The notes under the pieces: generated by a model
Told to the model about the DNA's origin: nothing
The model's database searches: none
What the model saw: only the letters and a program-made list of their open reading frames with translations
NCBI GenBank assembly: GCA_965208525.1
Contig: OZ242340.1
Coordinates: forward strand, 3,658,001-3,722,000
DNA length: 64,000 nucleotides
Source of the DNA: VXYL01 sp965208525
Lineage (GTDB): Bacteria; Pseudomonadota; Gammaproteobacteria; Pseudomonadales; Azotimanducaceae
Direction of reading: 5' to 3'
Program-made: the position numbers and the translations under genes
Shown here: piece after piece, positions 35,142 through 43,768 of the stretch
How the letters are laid out: every line of letters starts with the position of its first letter
How positions within the stretch are numbered: the stretch's first letter is position 1

Positions 35142-35636
35142 ATGATTCGATTCGACAGGCCGGCTGCGGCGCTGGCGGGCTTGCTGGTGATGGCGACAGG
35201 CTTTGCACTTCCAGTCGCCGCCGAAACCGCCTACGGCGAACCGCTTTCCGACCTTGAGCCCGTGCGAATCGGCGAACTAACCGGCGACCCGGAGAGTTTC
35301 GTGGACCGCCGCATCAAGGTCATAGGCTTGGTGAACGACATCTGCCCGATGAAGGGATGCTGGGTGGACATCGTGGAGGAGCAGTCAAGCGAGATCATCC
35401 GCCTCAAGGTGCAAGACGATGTGATCGTCTTCCCCGCCGAAGCCCGAGGCCAAGAAATCGTCGCCGAAGGCACCCTCCGCAGGCACGAGATGTCGCCGCA
35501 GCAAGCCATGCGCTGGCTCAGGCACCTTGCCGAGGAACGCGGCGAGGAGTACGAGGAACCGGACAATCCCCAACCCCTCACCTTCTACCAAATCGAGGGT
35601 AGCGGCGCAGTTGTGCAGGACGCGGCTGGCCTTTAG
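35142..35636 (+). CDS. DUF4920 family exported protein
   Basis: A 164-residue periplasmic protein with a Sec signal peptide (about 1-28, ending PVAAET). The OB-like DUF4920 domain follows: YGEPLSDLEPVRIGELTGDP, then KVIGLVNDICPMKGCWVDI with the conserved CPMKGCW pair of Cys, and DVIVFPAEARGQEIVAEG. The Cys pair could bind a metal or be redox-active. The ATG at 35142 has GGGCGG close by and AGGAG a little further upstream. Possible Fur box upstream. Function not established for the family. Confidence 0.85.
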   Translation: MIRFDRPAAALAGLLVMATGFALPVAAETAYGEPLSDLEPVRIGELTGDPESFVDRRIKVIGLVNDICPMKGCWVDIVEEQSSEIIRLKVQDDVIVFPAEARGQEIVAEGTLRRHEMSPQQAMRWLRHLAEERGEEYEEPDNPQPLTFYQIEGSGAVVQDAAGL

Positions 35637-35747
35637 CTCCAAATTCGGACGAGTCGGAAGAGGGCTGGCTAATGTCGTGTGGGCCTTCGGCGGAGGCTCC
35701 TGCCTTCTCCGAGCTTCTCCGAGGCCGAACACTGCTTCCGATAGCCC

Positions 35748-36497
35748 ATGGAGCATGAGACGGAGCGCGTTGGCGCGGCGGTAGAGCCTCATTCCCTGGC
35801 GAAGTGTCTGCTCCTCCACCTAGCTCCCGGTGCCGCGAACATGGCCGCGATCCTGCTGGGATTTGCAGCGCTGTGGAACCCCACCCTGCCGCCGGAGCTG
35901 ATCTTCGGCGTCTTCGCGAACGTCTTCGTACTGATCCCGGTGCAGCTCGGCTACCTCTACTACCTGGCCAAGAAGCGGGGCAACCCGGGGTGGTCGCTCG
36001 AAGGGGTGGTCGTGTACACCCGGCCCCTCCCCTGGCTTCGCCAATTCCTTTGGGTTCCGGCCATACTCGTGCCCACCGCCGTCGTGTTCGTGGTGCTGGG
36101 GCCCGTCTCCGATTGGCTGGAAGCGTTCCTCGGTGTCAGCATCTACGCCAAGTATCGGATGACAGGAGTCTCGGAGGTCGTGGGGATCGTCCTAGTCGCT
36201 CACATCCTTTTGAGCGGCCTCCTCGTGCCCATCACCGAAGAGCTCTATTTCCGCGGCTACCTGCTGCCGAGAATGCCAACGCGGTTCGGGCGGTTGAAAC
36301 CTGTCGCCCACAGCTTGCTCTTCTCCATCTATCACTTCGACACGCCGTGGATGATCCCGGTTCGGACGCTTGGCCTCCTGCCCCTCATCTACATCACCAT
36401 GCATACGCACAACATCCGCCCTGCGATCGTCGCGCATTGCCTCGTCAACTTGGCCAATCACTCCGATTCCGTGTCGAGGCGCATCGGGACCCCGTGA
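35748..36497 (+). CDS. CPBP family intramembrane glutamic endopeptidase
   Basis: A 249-residue membrane protease of the CAAX prenyl protease 2 / bacteriocin-immunity (Abi) family with six to eight TM segments. The active site is intact: E164-E165-x3-R169 (PITEELYFRGYLLP), H196 (SIYHFDTPW) and H230-x3-N234 (HCLVN). The ATG at 35748 lies 111 bp after the DUF4920 gene. Substrates are unknown. Family members process peptides or confer bacteriocin immunity, but no bacteriocin gene is nearby. Confidence 0.88.
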   Translation: MEHETERVGAAVEPHSLAKCLLLHLAPGAANMAAILLGFAALWNPTLPPELIFGVFANVFVLIPVQLGYLYYLAKKRGNPGWSLEGVVVYTRPLPWLRQFLWVPAILVPTAVVFVVLGPVSDWLEAFLGVSIYAKYRMTGVSEVVGIVLVAHILLSGLLVPITEELYFRGYLLPRMPTRFGRLKPVAHSLLFSIYHFDTPWMIPVRTLGLLPLIYITMHTHNIRPAIVAHCLVNLANHSDSVSRRIGTP

Positions 36498-36539
36498 ACG
36501 CGCCCTGAAGGCGTGTCGGCAGTTTGTCAGCAGGAAATC

Positions 36540-36657
36540 TTCGGAGGGAGGCGTCCCGCCTTCCGTCGCGCCCGCAAGGGCGCGCATCTTTTGTTCGTCA
36601 CCGAATGTTCTGTGCGCCCTGCGGTGCGATGGAGGGCGAGACGCCCTCCCTCCGAAG
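36540..36657. repeat. REPIN-like inverted pair
   Basis: The left arm starts GGAGGGAGGCGTCCCGCC (36543) and is followed by a GCGCCC/GGGCGC hairpin. The right arm holds GGAGGGCGAGACGCCCTCC (36631-36649) and ends CTCCGAAGG. The two face each other across about 40 bp, in the 235-bp gap between the convergent CPBP and CMD genes. Confidence 0.75.
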
Positions 36658-36732
36658 GCCCGTCCATTGCCAAGTCCGACAGACCGTTAGCGCGCCTTGG
36701 CGGGCGCTCGGTCGCCTCACCTGCCGCACCCG

Positions 36733-37545
36733 CTATCCGTCGATGCGTGCGAACACCTCCATCGCGGTGCGCATGCCTTGAACCGCGCGCGGAAACCCCA
36801 CATACAAGCACAGGTGGGTCATCACCTCGCGTATCTCGTCGCGGCCAAGTCCGTGGTTGAGCCCTCCACGCACGTGGAAGGAGAGCTCGGCTTCCTGCCC
36901 GAGCGCGACGAGGATCGCCATCACTACCAAGGACCGGTCGCGACGCGAGAGTTGCGGCCGCGACCAGATCTCCCCAAACGCCCACTTCATCGCCCAGTCG
37001 CCGAGTTCACCGAGGTGGCCGCGCAACGCCTCGAGATCGGCTCGCGGGTCTGGGTTCGCGCGGCCGCCGGTCAGCGACGCACGCACGTCTGCGGCACGCT
37101 CCATCCGCTCAGGATCCGAGAGGTGGTCCGCCGGCGCCCGGCCCTCGATCTCAGCCACCCCCTCCGCCTCCCGGAACGCTGCGTCCATCCGGCGGCTTGC
37201 CGCCATGCCGGCCGGGAAGCCTGCATACGCGGCGACATGAAGGTTGATCTCCTCGATCTCGATGCGGGCGAGCCCGTGACGCAACCCGACCGCGGTGTGG
37301 AGCTCAAGCTCCTCATTACGCGCTTGCGCCGCCAGCACGGCGATGATCATCAAGCTGCGGTCGCGCCGAGTGAGGCCGGGCCGGTCCCACATCTCCCCCA
37401 CCGCCGTGAATGCAAACGTCCCGAGTGCGCCCATGCGCCGCTCCATGGAGGCAAGCACCCGCGCCGGTTCCGCGTCCGGAACGAAGCGCGAGAACGTCGC
37501 CGACGCATGTTCGAGCCGGTCTTCCCAGGTGGCATCGTCGCCCAT
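36733..37545 (-). CDS. Tandem carboxymuconolactone decarboxylase (CMD) domain protein
   Basis: A 270-residue protein built from two CMD/AhpD-like alpha-helical repeats. Repeat 1 (about 35-120) includes WDRPGLTRRDRSLMIIAVL and HTAVGLRHGLARIEIEEI. Repeat 2 (about 180-265) has WSRPQLSRRDRSLVVMAIL and HVRGGLNHGLGRDEIREV. The AhpD Cys-x-x-Cys is absent from both, so it is not a peroxidase partner; the decarboxylase-type His is present. GGGAG lies six bases before the ATG at 37545. Such proteins act in lactone/aromatic catabolism or are of unknown function. Confidence 0.86.
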   Translation of the reverse strand: MGDDATWEDRLEHASATFSRFVPDAEPARVLASMERRMGALGTFAFTAVGEMWDRPGLTRRDRSLMIIAVLAAQARNEELELHTAVGLRHGLARIEIEEINLHVAAYAGFPAGMAASRRMDAAFREAEGVAEIEGRAPADHLSDPERMERAADVRASLTGGRANPDPRADLEALRGHLGELGDWAMKWAFGEIWSRPQLSRRDRSLVVMAILVALGQEAELSFHVRGGLNHGLGRDEIREVMTHLCLYVGFPRAVQGMRTAMEVFARIDG

Positions 37546-37713
37546 TCGTACTCCCCGCATGGTCTCGTTGGCGCCCGGAGATCGTAGCGCGTAAAGCGGG
37601 CCAGGGCTGAGACCTCCACGACCCAAGGGGTCCATCGGGCTTGTCAACGCGGCGTGGGGCGAGACTCCTTCCTGTGGCCGACCGTTCTGGCGGGGGCCTT
37701 GTGCCGAGAATCG

Positions 37714-39060
37714 TCAATCGCCCGTTTCGTGGTTGAAGACCCGCACCACGGTGCCGGCCGAACTCGGGTCAGTGCGGACTAGGTTGGCGTTGGCGGATTT
37801 GCCGGCGCTGCGCTCGAAGGCGGCTTGGCGGTCGCAGGCGAGGGGTGTGGTGATGCCGGCGCCGTGGGGCCACACACCGGGTTCCTGCTTGATGAAGCGG
37901 GTGATGTGTTGGGCGTGGGGAGAAAGGGACTGCCAGATTTCGTGGGGCATGGTTTTCTGGAAGTGGCGTCCGTGGCGGGCAGGGGCGGAATACTCGATGC
38001 TCGGCAGGGCGCGCACCTCGCGGGAGAGATTGGGAGTAGCGCCGTGCCAAGCGCGGACGTCTCGAAAGATGGCCGAACCCGCCGGGGCACCCACCAAGGT
38101 CGACAGACGCATCCACTCGGGCTCGTCTTCGGGCTTCGGCGGGGGAGCGGTCGCAGTGTGCGTTCCGGGGATTTCCCGGATGGGGCCGTTTTCCCATGTC
38201 AGGTCCGTCATGGCGAAGTTGATGGTCACCCCGGGCGAGGTGCAGTCCATGACGAGGCGCTGGGTGCGGAATGGCAGGTCGGCGAAATGCTCCGCCTCGA
38301 CCGTGGGCTCCTCTTGCGAGGGGAAGCCCCTCGCGCTCCCCCGCGCTGAAGGCTCCTGTCGCCGATAGGCGGCCAGCCGGGCATCGCCACCCTGCTGTTC
38401 GTCGATGCCGTCGGTGTGCAGGTGCTGGTACTCGATGGCGCCCGGCAAGCTCAGGTCGCCGCCGCCGCCCCAGACTCCGTAGTCTGGTGAGGCGAAGATG
38501 GCCTTGAGCATGGGCGTGGTGGTGGGCAGGTCGATCATCGATGTCCACGCCGGGTCGTGCATCATCTGGCGCGATGCGGAGGTGGTGCCGTAGCAGTATC
38601 GGTGCGGGAGGCGCCCGCTTTCGGCCAGATAGCGGCGGCCATCGCGCCCCGGCATGGCGAGGATTTCCTTCAGCACCCTCGCGCAGCCTTCGCGAAAAAG
38701 CGCGAGGCCCTCGGCGTCCAAGGCATCGCGCACCACCACGAAGCCATCGCGCCGGAAGATGCGGGTTGCCCGATCCACTTCGTCTGGCGTACAGATTTCC
38801 AAACCGCGGATGCCGTTGTTGGACTTCAGATGGCGGCGAAGGGCCTGCACTTCCGGGTCGTCGATGACCCTGCGTGAAGGACAGCGAGGGTCGGGCGCTC
38901 GGCCAACCATGCTCTGCATCGGCACGCCGTCCTCGTCCACCACCTCGTTCGGTGGCACGGCGGCATCCCAGCCAACAAGGCTGTCGCCGAAAACGCAAAA
39001 GCCTTCGAGCTCCTCCTCCTTGGTGGGGCGGCTGGAAACCGGGTCGCGGGTCGCTTTCAT
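37714..39060 (-). CDS. Phytanoyl-CoA dioxygenase (PhyH) family Fe(II)/2OG oxygenase
   Basis: A 448-residue cytoplasmic oxygenase. The iron facial triad reads H215-T-D217 (QHLHTDGIDE) and H339 (RAWHGATPN), with the 2-oxoglutarate-anchoring Arg350 (SREVRALP). The N-terminal 85 residues precede the double-stranded beta-helix and may form a lid. GGAG five bases before the ATG at 39060 decides the start. PhyH enzymes hydroxylate acyl-CoAs or small metabolites; the substrate here is unknown. Neighbouring genes are convergent or divergent, so it is probably monocistronic. Confidence 0.89.
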   Translation of the reverse strand: MKATRDPVSSRPTKEEELEGFCVFGDSLVGWDAAVPPNEVVDEDGVPMQSMVGRAPDPRCPSRRVIDDPEVQALRRHLKSNNGIRGLEICTPDEVDRATRIFRRDGFVVVRDALDAEGLALFREGCARVLKEILAMPGRDGRRYLAESGRLPHRYCYGTTSASRQMMHDPAWTSMIDLPTTTPMLKAIFASPDYGVWGGGGDLSLPGAIEYQHLHTDGIDEQQGGDARLAAYRRQEPSARGSARGFPSQEEPTVEAEHFADLPFRTQRLVMDCTSPGVTINFAMTDLTWENGPIREIPGTHTATAPPPKPEDEPEWMRLSTLVGAPAGSAIFRDVRAWHGATPNLSREVRALPSIEYSAPARHGRHFQKTMPHEIWQSLSPHAQHITRFIKQEPGVWPHGAGITTPLACDRQAAFERSAGKSANANLVRTDPSSAGTVVRVFNHETGD

Positions 39061-39225
39061 GCCATCTCCGCTTCGGCAGAGGTTGAATAGAAGCATTTCG
39101 CGCCCCGGATGCGTTGTCAAACGAGGGCCAAGCCCAGCGGTCAAGACGGACAGTAGAATCCGCGCACCCACCGCCCTTGGGCTTTCGTATTGGCCAGCAT
39201 CACCAACTCAGGAGGGCGAACGCCC

Positions 39226-40026
39226 GTGAATGCCAGTCAGCGCACCGAGTTTCTCGATTTCGCATGCGAACTCGCGGAACGCGCAGGCCAGTCGATCCTG
39301 CCGCACTTCCGCCAATCGCCCGCAATCGACAACAAGAAGGCCGGTGGCTACGACCCGGTAACGGAAGCCGACCGCACCGCCGAACAGGTGATGCGCGACG
39401 CAATCCGCGAGCGCTACCCCAGCCACGGCATCCTCGGCGAGGAATTCGGCCACCAGCCGGGCGATGGGCTGACTTGGGTGCTGGACCCCATCGACGGCAC
39501 GCGAGGCTTCGTCATGGGGCTGTTGCACTGGGGCACGCTGGTGGCGCTTTTCGACGGCCAAAGGCCGGTGGTTGGCGTGATCCATCAGCCCTTCCTCGGC
39601 GAGACCTTCTCGGGCGACGGCCACACGGCGCAATACAGACGCAACGACGACTCGCGCGCCCTGCGCGCGCGCCCTTGCCCGCGGCTCCAAGACGCCCTCG
39701 CCGGGACCACCGCCCCGGACCTCTTCAAGACTTCGGAAGAAACCGCCGCCTTCCAGCGAGTCCGCACCAAGGTACGCACCGTGCGCTACGGCACCGACTG
39801 CTACCTGTACGCCATGTTGGCGATGGGCCAAGCAGACCTCGTCATCGAAGCCGGCCTAAAACCCTACGACGTGCAGGCGCTGATCCCGGTGGTGGAGGGT
39901 GCCGGCGGCGTCATCACCGACTGGAAAGGCGGCAACCCCGCAATGGGCGGCCAGGTGCTCGCAACTGGGGACCCCGAGCTGCACGAGCTCGCCCTAAGGG
40001 AACTCAGGCGCGAACGAACGCCTTGA
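39226..40026 (+). CDS. Inositol monophosphatase family protein (histidinol-phosphatase-like)
   Basis: A 266-residue Mg-dependent phosphatase of the IMPase/FIG superfamily. Metal sites: E72-E73 (GEEFG), D87-P-I-D90-G-T (WVLDPIDGTRGF), and a late Asp in KPYDVQALIPVVEGAGG, where many IMPases have WD. The DPIDGT..GF form and the GGVITDW end resemble HisN-type histidinol-phosphate phosphatases. The GTG at 39226 follows AGGAGGG; a TTG at 39190 would add 12 residues. It converges on the amine dehydrogenase operon. Confidence 0.88.
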   Translation: MNASQRTEFLDFACELAERAGQSILPHFRQSPAIDNKKAGGYDPVTEADRTAEQVMRDAIRERYPSHGILGEEFGHQPGDGLTWVLDPIDGTRGFVMGLLHWGTLVALFDGQRPVVGVIHQPFLGETFSGDGHTAQYRRNDDSRALRARPCPRLQDALAGTTAPDLFKTSEETAAFQRVRTKVRTVRYGTDCYLYAMLAMGQADLVIEAGLKPYDVQALIPVVEGAGGVITDWKGGNPAMGGQVLATGDPELHELALRELRRERTP

Positions 40027-40057
40027 TGCAACCCTCTGCCAGACCGCCCGGGCACCC

Positions 40058-40483
40058 TTAACGCGCGGCCTTGAGGATTTCGGCTCGGGCGCGGAGCGGG
40101 TCCTTGAGGATGCGGCGGCGGGCGTCACCGACTTCCTTGGCGCTCAAGGGACGGAATCCTGCTGGCGATGCGTCGCGGCCGAATTCCTGAACGGCCCAGT
40201 TGAGAAGGTTTGCCAAGCGGCCGTCCGGGAGGGGAGCTTGGGCTACCTCCGGGACCCGGACGAGGTAATCGCGCCCGTCCGGCATCGCCGCGAGACGAGC
40301 CATCGAGCGCAGCGGCGGGACTTCTGGGGGCGCGCCGCTGCCGTCGGCTAGATGGCAGCCGGCGCAGTGCAGGAGGTAATCGTAACGGGCCACTGCCGCG
40401 TCAGGCGACTCGGATGCCGACTCTCCCAGCGCGCCCGTAGCGAGCAGAGCAAGCGCGGTGCAGCGCCAAAGGTGGCTACCCAT
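40058..40483 (-). CDS. Periplasmic monohaem cytochrome c, last gene of amine dehydrogenase operon
   Basis: 141 residues with a Sec signal peptide (MGSHLWRCTALALLATGALG) and one haem c site, C40-A-G-C43-H44. It begins 20 bp after the small-subunit gene and is surely part of the same operon, so it most likely accepts electrons from the quinoprotein or from a cupredoxin. It is not MauG, which is a dihaem protein of about 370 residues. The reading frame continues upstream across the mauA gene in another frame; the ATG at 40483 is chosen because the signal peptide starts there. Confidence 0.85.
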   Translation of the reverse strand: MGSHLWRCTALALLATGALGESASESPDAAVARYDYLLHCAGCHLADGSGAPPEVPPLRSMARLAAMPDGRDYLVRVPEVAQAPLPDGRLANLLNWAVQEFGRDASPAGFRPLSAKEVGDARRRILKDPLRARAEILKAAR

Positions 40484-40503
40484 TGCGCACGGCGCCGAAG
40501 CCC

Positions 40504-41124
40504 CTACGACTCCTGGGCCGTCGCTTCCGCCTCCTCCGGGGCAGCGCCGATCACCGCGGCCATGGTGCAGTGGTAAGCGTTGCTCTCCACCCCGAAACAC
40601 CACAGCACGTTGGGGCTCTTGCTCGGGAAGTAGGACGGCTTCGCGCCTTCGGTGCGATGGCATGAGCAACGGGGGCAATACGCCTTGCCGCAGCAGTCGT
40701 TGTAGGAAATGAGGTATTCCTTGTCGTCCACCGGGTTGCGGCAGGTGCCGACCCAAGTGATGGGCGAAGGCTCGGCGCCGGGTGGGCAGGAGTTCATCGT
40801 GCCGCCACAGCAACTGCAGAGGGAGCCGCCCAACGCGCAATAGCGCCAGTATTCGCAGCTTTGCGGGTCGCCGTACTCGACGATGCCGTCCGCTGCCGGT
40901 TCCGGCAGAGACGCCTCTGCACCCTCCTCTTCCGCGCCAAAGGCACGCGACACCGGCAACAAGGGTACGGCAGCGGCCCCCGCCAATACTGCTCCTAGCC
41001 TTCCGAGGAAACCGCGTCGCGACGTGTGGCGGGCAAGTCCCGCCGTGGCCCGGTGCGCCGCGCCGTCGAACCAGCCGGCGATGCCGGCGCCGTTGTCGCC
41101 CTGCTGACCAGATGGCCCCTTCAT
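40504..41124 (-). CDS. mauA: Amine dehydrogenase small (TTQ) subunit
   Basis: A 206-residue precursor of the beta subunit of methylamine/aromatic amine dehydrogenase, which oxidises primary amines to aldehyde and ammonia in the periplasm. A Tat motif is present (SRRGFLGRLG, R36-R37). The two tryptophans that form tryptophan tryptophylquinone are W124 (SPITWVGTC) and W175 (NVLWCF), 51 residues apart like W57/W108 of the Paracoccus enzyme. D143 (SYNDCC) corresponds to catalytic Asp76. The Cys-rich core (CSCCGG, NDCCG, CPRCSC) is conserved. At the Asp32 equivalent the codon is GGC, giving Gly99 (CALGGSLC). The gene overlaps mauD by four bases. Confidence 0.93.
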   Translation of the reverse strand: MKGPSGQQGDNGAGIAGWFDGAAHRATAGLARHTSRRGFLGRLGAVLAGAAAVPLLPVSRAFGAEEEGAEASLPEPAADGIVEYGDPQSCEYWRYCALGGSLCSCCGGTMNSCPPGAEPSPITWVGTCRNPVDDKEYLISYNDCCGKAYCPRCSCHRTEGAKPSYFPSKSPNVLWCFGVESNAYHCTMAAVIGAAPEEAEATAQES

Positions 41125-41732
41125 CGAACTTCCTCCGACTGGACGGGATCAAACTCCCGCACGTAATCTTGCAATGTAGCAATGCCCGTGCGCCACGACT
41201 CAAGCAGGCTCTCCAAATGCTCCCGCGTATTGACGAGCCCCCGCCCACGCAGCGTGCCGTCCGCGCCGATCAGCACGGCGAACGGAAGCCGGCTGACGCC
41301 GTAGCGCAAACCGAGCGCCTCGGAATGCAGATACGGGAACTTGCCGATGCCGGCCTCGTTCGCGAACGCCCGATGCCGTTCGGGTTCGCCGCCGTCGCTA
41401 CCGAACACCAGCCGCAGCCCTTCCGCCGCCGCGAGCGACTTCGCTGCCGGGAGCAGCGCCTTGCAGACCGGGCAAGTGGGCGAGACAAACAGCAGCAGCG
41501 TCGCTTCGCCAGCGGACGCACCGCCAATTTGCTGCTCCCGACCGTCGAGGTCCACCGCTTCGAGGGCTTCGGTGAGTTCACCCACCTTCGGGCCATGCAC
41601 GGGCGTCAGCGCGCCCACGGGCGCAATGCGCTGGCTCAACACGCCGACCTGTCGCGCCAGCGCCAGCACCGCCACACCCAATACCAGCACGAGCGCCCAT
41701 AGCAGCACATCGAACACCACGCCTGCTTCCAT
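41121..41732 (-). CDS. mauD: MauD-type thioredoxin-like protein for amine dehydrogenase maturation
   Basis: 203 residues: one N-terminal membrane anchor (about 5-27), then a periplasmic thioredoxin fold with C87-P-V-C90 (FVSPTCPVCK) and cis-Pro150 (RLPFAVLIG). MauD is needed for correct disulfide formation in the small subunit, which has six disulfides. It sits between mauE and mauA, in the conserved mauBEDA order, with an 11-bp gap to mauE. Confidence 0.93.
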   Translation of the reverse strand: MEAGVVFDVLLWALVLVLGVAVLALARQVGVLSQRIAPVGALTPVHGPKVGELTEALEAVDLDGREQQIGGASAGEATLLLFVSPTCPVCKALLPAAKSLAAAEGLRLVFGSDGGEPERHRAFANEAGIGKFPYLHSEALGLRYGVSRLPFAVLIGADGTLRGRGLVNTREHLESLLESWRTGIATLQDYVREFDPVQSEEVR

Positions 41733-41743
41733 CGATCGCCGCC

Positions 41744-42274
41744 TCAGGTTCTCAAGAGGACGGCATTGCGGATGAGCGCATTGCCGGCGTGATAGACGAG
41801 TGCGGCCAAGGCGAGCAGAGGCAGCGACACGGCGAAATCAAGCAGGCCGGGCGGCGGTGCCTCCACAATCGCGAGTGGTAGAGCAGCCAAAGCCGCAAGC
41901 ACTGCATTGCGAGCCACCATCGGCCAAGAGACCGACTCCCCGGCGCCGCAGCCGCAATCGATCCAAGAACGGCCGCGCACGAGATTGGCGGCGACCGCGC
42001 CACCGTAAACCAGCATGAGAAGGGTGGTCGTGCTTGAAGCCCACACCATGGCCGAAGAAGACCACGGCGCCACCAACCACAAGGCGGCGATCGCGGCTTC
42101 CACGGCCGGAACCACCACCGTCGCCATCGCCAGGAGCGGCGCCGGCACAATCCGGTAGTCCGCCAGCACAGCCCGAAACCCCGCAAGGTCCCGCGCCTTG
42201 CCCACCGCCGCCCAAAGGAGCAGCAAGGCGAACCCCAAGGCGATGGCCAGCATGGGCGAACCGGCGTGCGTCAT
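41744..42274 (-). CDS. mauE: MauE-type membrane protein for amine dehydrogenase maturation
   Basis: 176 residues with about four to five TM segments (MLAIALGFALLLLWAAVGK first) and the MauE/DoxX-like Cys loop IDCGCGAGES. MauE works with MauD in maturation or export of the small subunit. The ATG at 42274 is one base after the mauB stop, so translation is coupled. A longer upstream frame lies inside mauB and is not used. Confidence 0.9.
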   Translation of the reverse strand: MTHAGSPMLAIALGFALLLLWAAVGKARDLAGFRAVLADYRIVPAPLLAMATVVVPAVEAAIAALWLVAPWSSSAMVWASSTTTLLMLVYGGAVAANLVRGRSWIDCGCGAGESVSWPMVARNAVLAALAALPLAIVEAPPPGLLDFAVSLPLLALAALVYHAGNALIRNAVLLRT

Positions 42275-42275
42275 C

Positions 42276-43394
42276 TCAATACGACAGCAGGAAGCCGCCC
42301 CGTCCCGTTTCGATCGTGCGTTCGAGCCGTCCGGTGGCGAGTTCATAGACGAGGACATTGCTGCCCGAGTTGGCAAGCAAGAGCGGCACGTCGCCCTCCA
42401 CTACATGCACGGCGCCCACCGGCTCCTCGAACTCGATCTTGCCCACCCGACGCTGCCCGTCCTGGTGGAACACCCATGCTTGCGTTCCGGCCTCGTCCGG
42501 CGTGTCCTTCTCGCCCTCGTGCGTCAGCACTACCAAGAGACCGAGCTCGTCGTGAACGGTGAAGGGCTGCGTGCCTCCCGGCCGCCAGCCTTGGTCGTCT
42601 TCGCCGATGAGCGACCAGGCCTCGCTCACGACGATGCTTCCGTCTGCAACCGAGGCCCGCATCACCTGGCCTTCGAAGGTCATGAACTGCCAGCCACCGC
42701 CGCTGGCAACGGGCTTGCCGAGGAGCGGGTCCTTGTCCACATCGAAGAAAACCTCGCTGCGCACCCGCGACGCCTCCTCGCCGTCCTCATCGAGGCCGAT
42801 CCATTGCAGCGTGCCGTTGCCGCACACCATCAGGAAACCGCGTTCACCCGCCGCCATCGTGTTGGCGCAGCCGGGCGTGGAGATTTCGCCAACGAAGCGG
42901 CGCTCCACCACGTCCACGACGCTCACGGACTGCGCCGGGGTCATGTTGAAGACCACGACATACCGACCGCCAGACAACAGCGCCATGTAGTGCCGGTGCA
43001 GCGACGCCACCTTGGCGGGAATGGGCACCTCCGCCACCGGCGCGAGCGTTTCGTGGGCATAGATGCGAAGGACGTCGGTGCGTTCGCCGTCGTGTTGGCG
43101 GGCATAGAAGACTTCCGCGGCGTAGATTTCGCCCCGCCCCCGATGCCGGCTAACCGTCGGCGTCCACGGCGTCAGCGACAGCGTGCCGAGCATCTCGCCA
43201 TCGGCGGCGTCGAACACGGAAGCGCTGCCCATCACGTTCTTGATGATGAACCAGGAAGGCGACGGCGGCCCCAAGGTGGTGGTGCCGGGCTGCTCGGGTG
43301 TGACGTCACCATGAGCCAAGCCGGCGAAAGCCAAAGCCGCAACGCCACCGACCCAACCGAGCCCTAGCCTCTGCACAAGACGCGACAACGGCAT
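42276..43394 (-). CDS. mauB: Amine dehydrogenase large subunit
   Basis: A 372-residue periplasmic alpha subunit, a seven-bladed beta-propeller that cradles the TTQ subunit. It has a Sec signal (LGLGWVGGVAALAFAGLAHG) and conserved segments WFIIKNVMGSASVFDA, GEIYAAEVFYARQHDGERTDVL and PGCANTMAAGERGFLMVCGNGTL. First gene of mauBEDA-cyt c; GAGAGGAG precedes the ATG at 43394. Whether methylamine or an aromatic amine is preferred cannot be read from the sequence. No mauF, mauC (amicyanin) or mauG is adjacent, unlike canonical mau clusters. Confidence 0.93.
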   Translation of the reverse strand: MPLSRLVQRLGLGWVGGVAALAFAGLAHGDVTPEQPGTTTLGPPSPSWFIIKNVMGSASVFDAADGEMLGTLSLTPWTPTVSRHRGRGEIYAAEVFYARQHDGERTDVLRIYAHETLAPVAEVPIPAKVASLHRHYMALLSGGRYVVVFNMTPAQSVSVVDVVERRFVGEISTPGCANTMAAGERGFLMVCGNGTLQWIGLDEDGEEASRVRSEVFFDVDKDPLLGKPVASGGGWQFMTFEGQVMRASVADGSIVVSEAWSLIGEDDQGWRPGGTQPFTVHDELGLLVVLTHEGEKDTPDEAGTQAWVFHQDGQRRVGKIEFEEPVGAVHVVEGDVPLLLANSGSNVLVYELATGRLERTIETGRGGFLLSY

Positions 43395-43768
43395 TGCAAC
43401 TCCTCTCCGCTCGCAACATTCCTTGCGACTGTCGCGAGTATGGCCCATGTTCGCATCGCCCACCACTTCGGCTAGCGCATGAGGAAGGCCACCCGAAGAA
43501 GGGCGACGCATGCGTCGCCCCTACGGCCGGGGACATGACCGACACCTTCCTGTAGGGGCGACGCATGCGTCGCCCTGTCTGGTAGCCGCGTGCATCGCCG
43601 CCAAGTCCGACGGGCTGCTAGCGCCACAAGAACCGTTGCCCTTCGGGCAACGCTTCTTGCCCCAGCCCAAGCCCTCCCATCACCCTATCGGACTTTCGGG
43701 CAGCTTACGCCGCCCGAAAGTCCGACGGGCTGCTAGGATGGCGTCCACGAGCCGCAACGGAGACTTCG
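43395..43768. repeat. 374-bp intergenic block of REP/REPIN elements
   Basis: It contains a 150-bp element (43472-43621) that is repeated in inverted orientation at 53546-53695. Within it two copies of the perfect 20-bp palindrome GGGCGACGCATGCGTCGCCC (43501-43520, 43556-43575) lie 35 bp apart. A hairpin CGTTGCCC-TTC-GGGCAACG follows (about 43634-43652), and a 14-bp perfect stem TCGGACTTTCGGGC with a 10-nt loop (43688-43725). This region must also hold the promoters of mauB and of the divergent acyl-CoA dehydrogenase, which are not obvious. Confidence 0.88.

Noticed and set aside
43621..43725. Intrinsic terminators at the strong hairpins
   Set aside because: The stems are perfect but lack a following T-run, and they recur as dispersed repeats, so they are listed as repeats.
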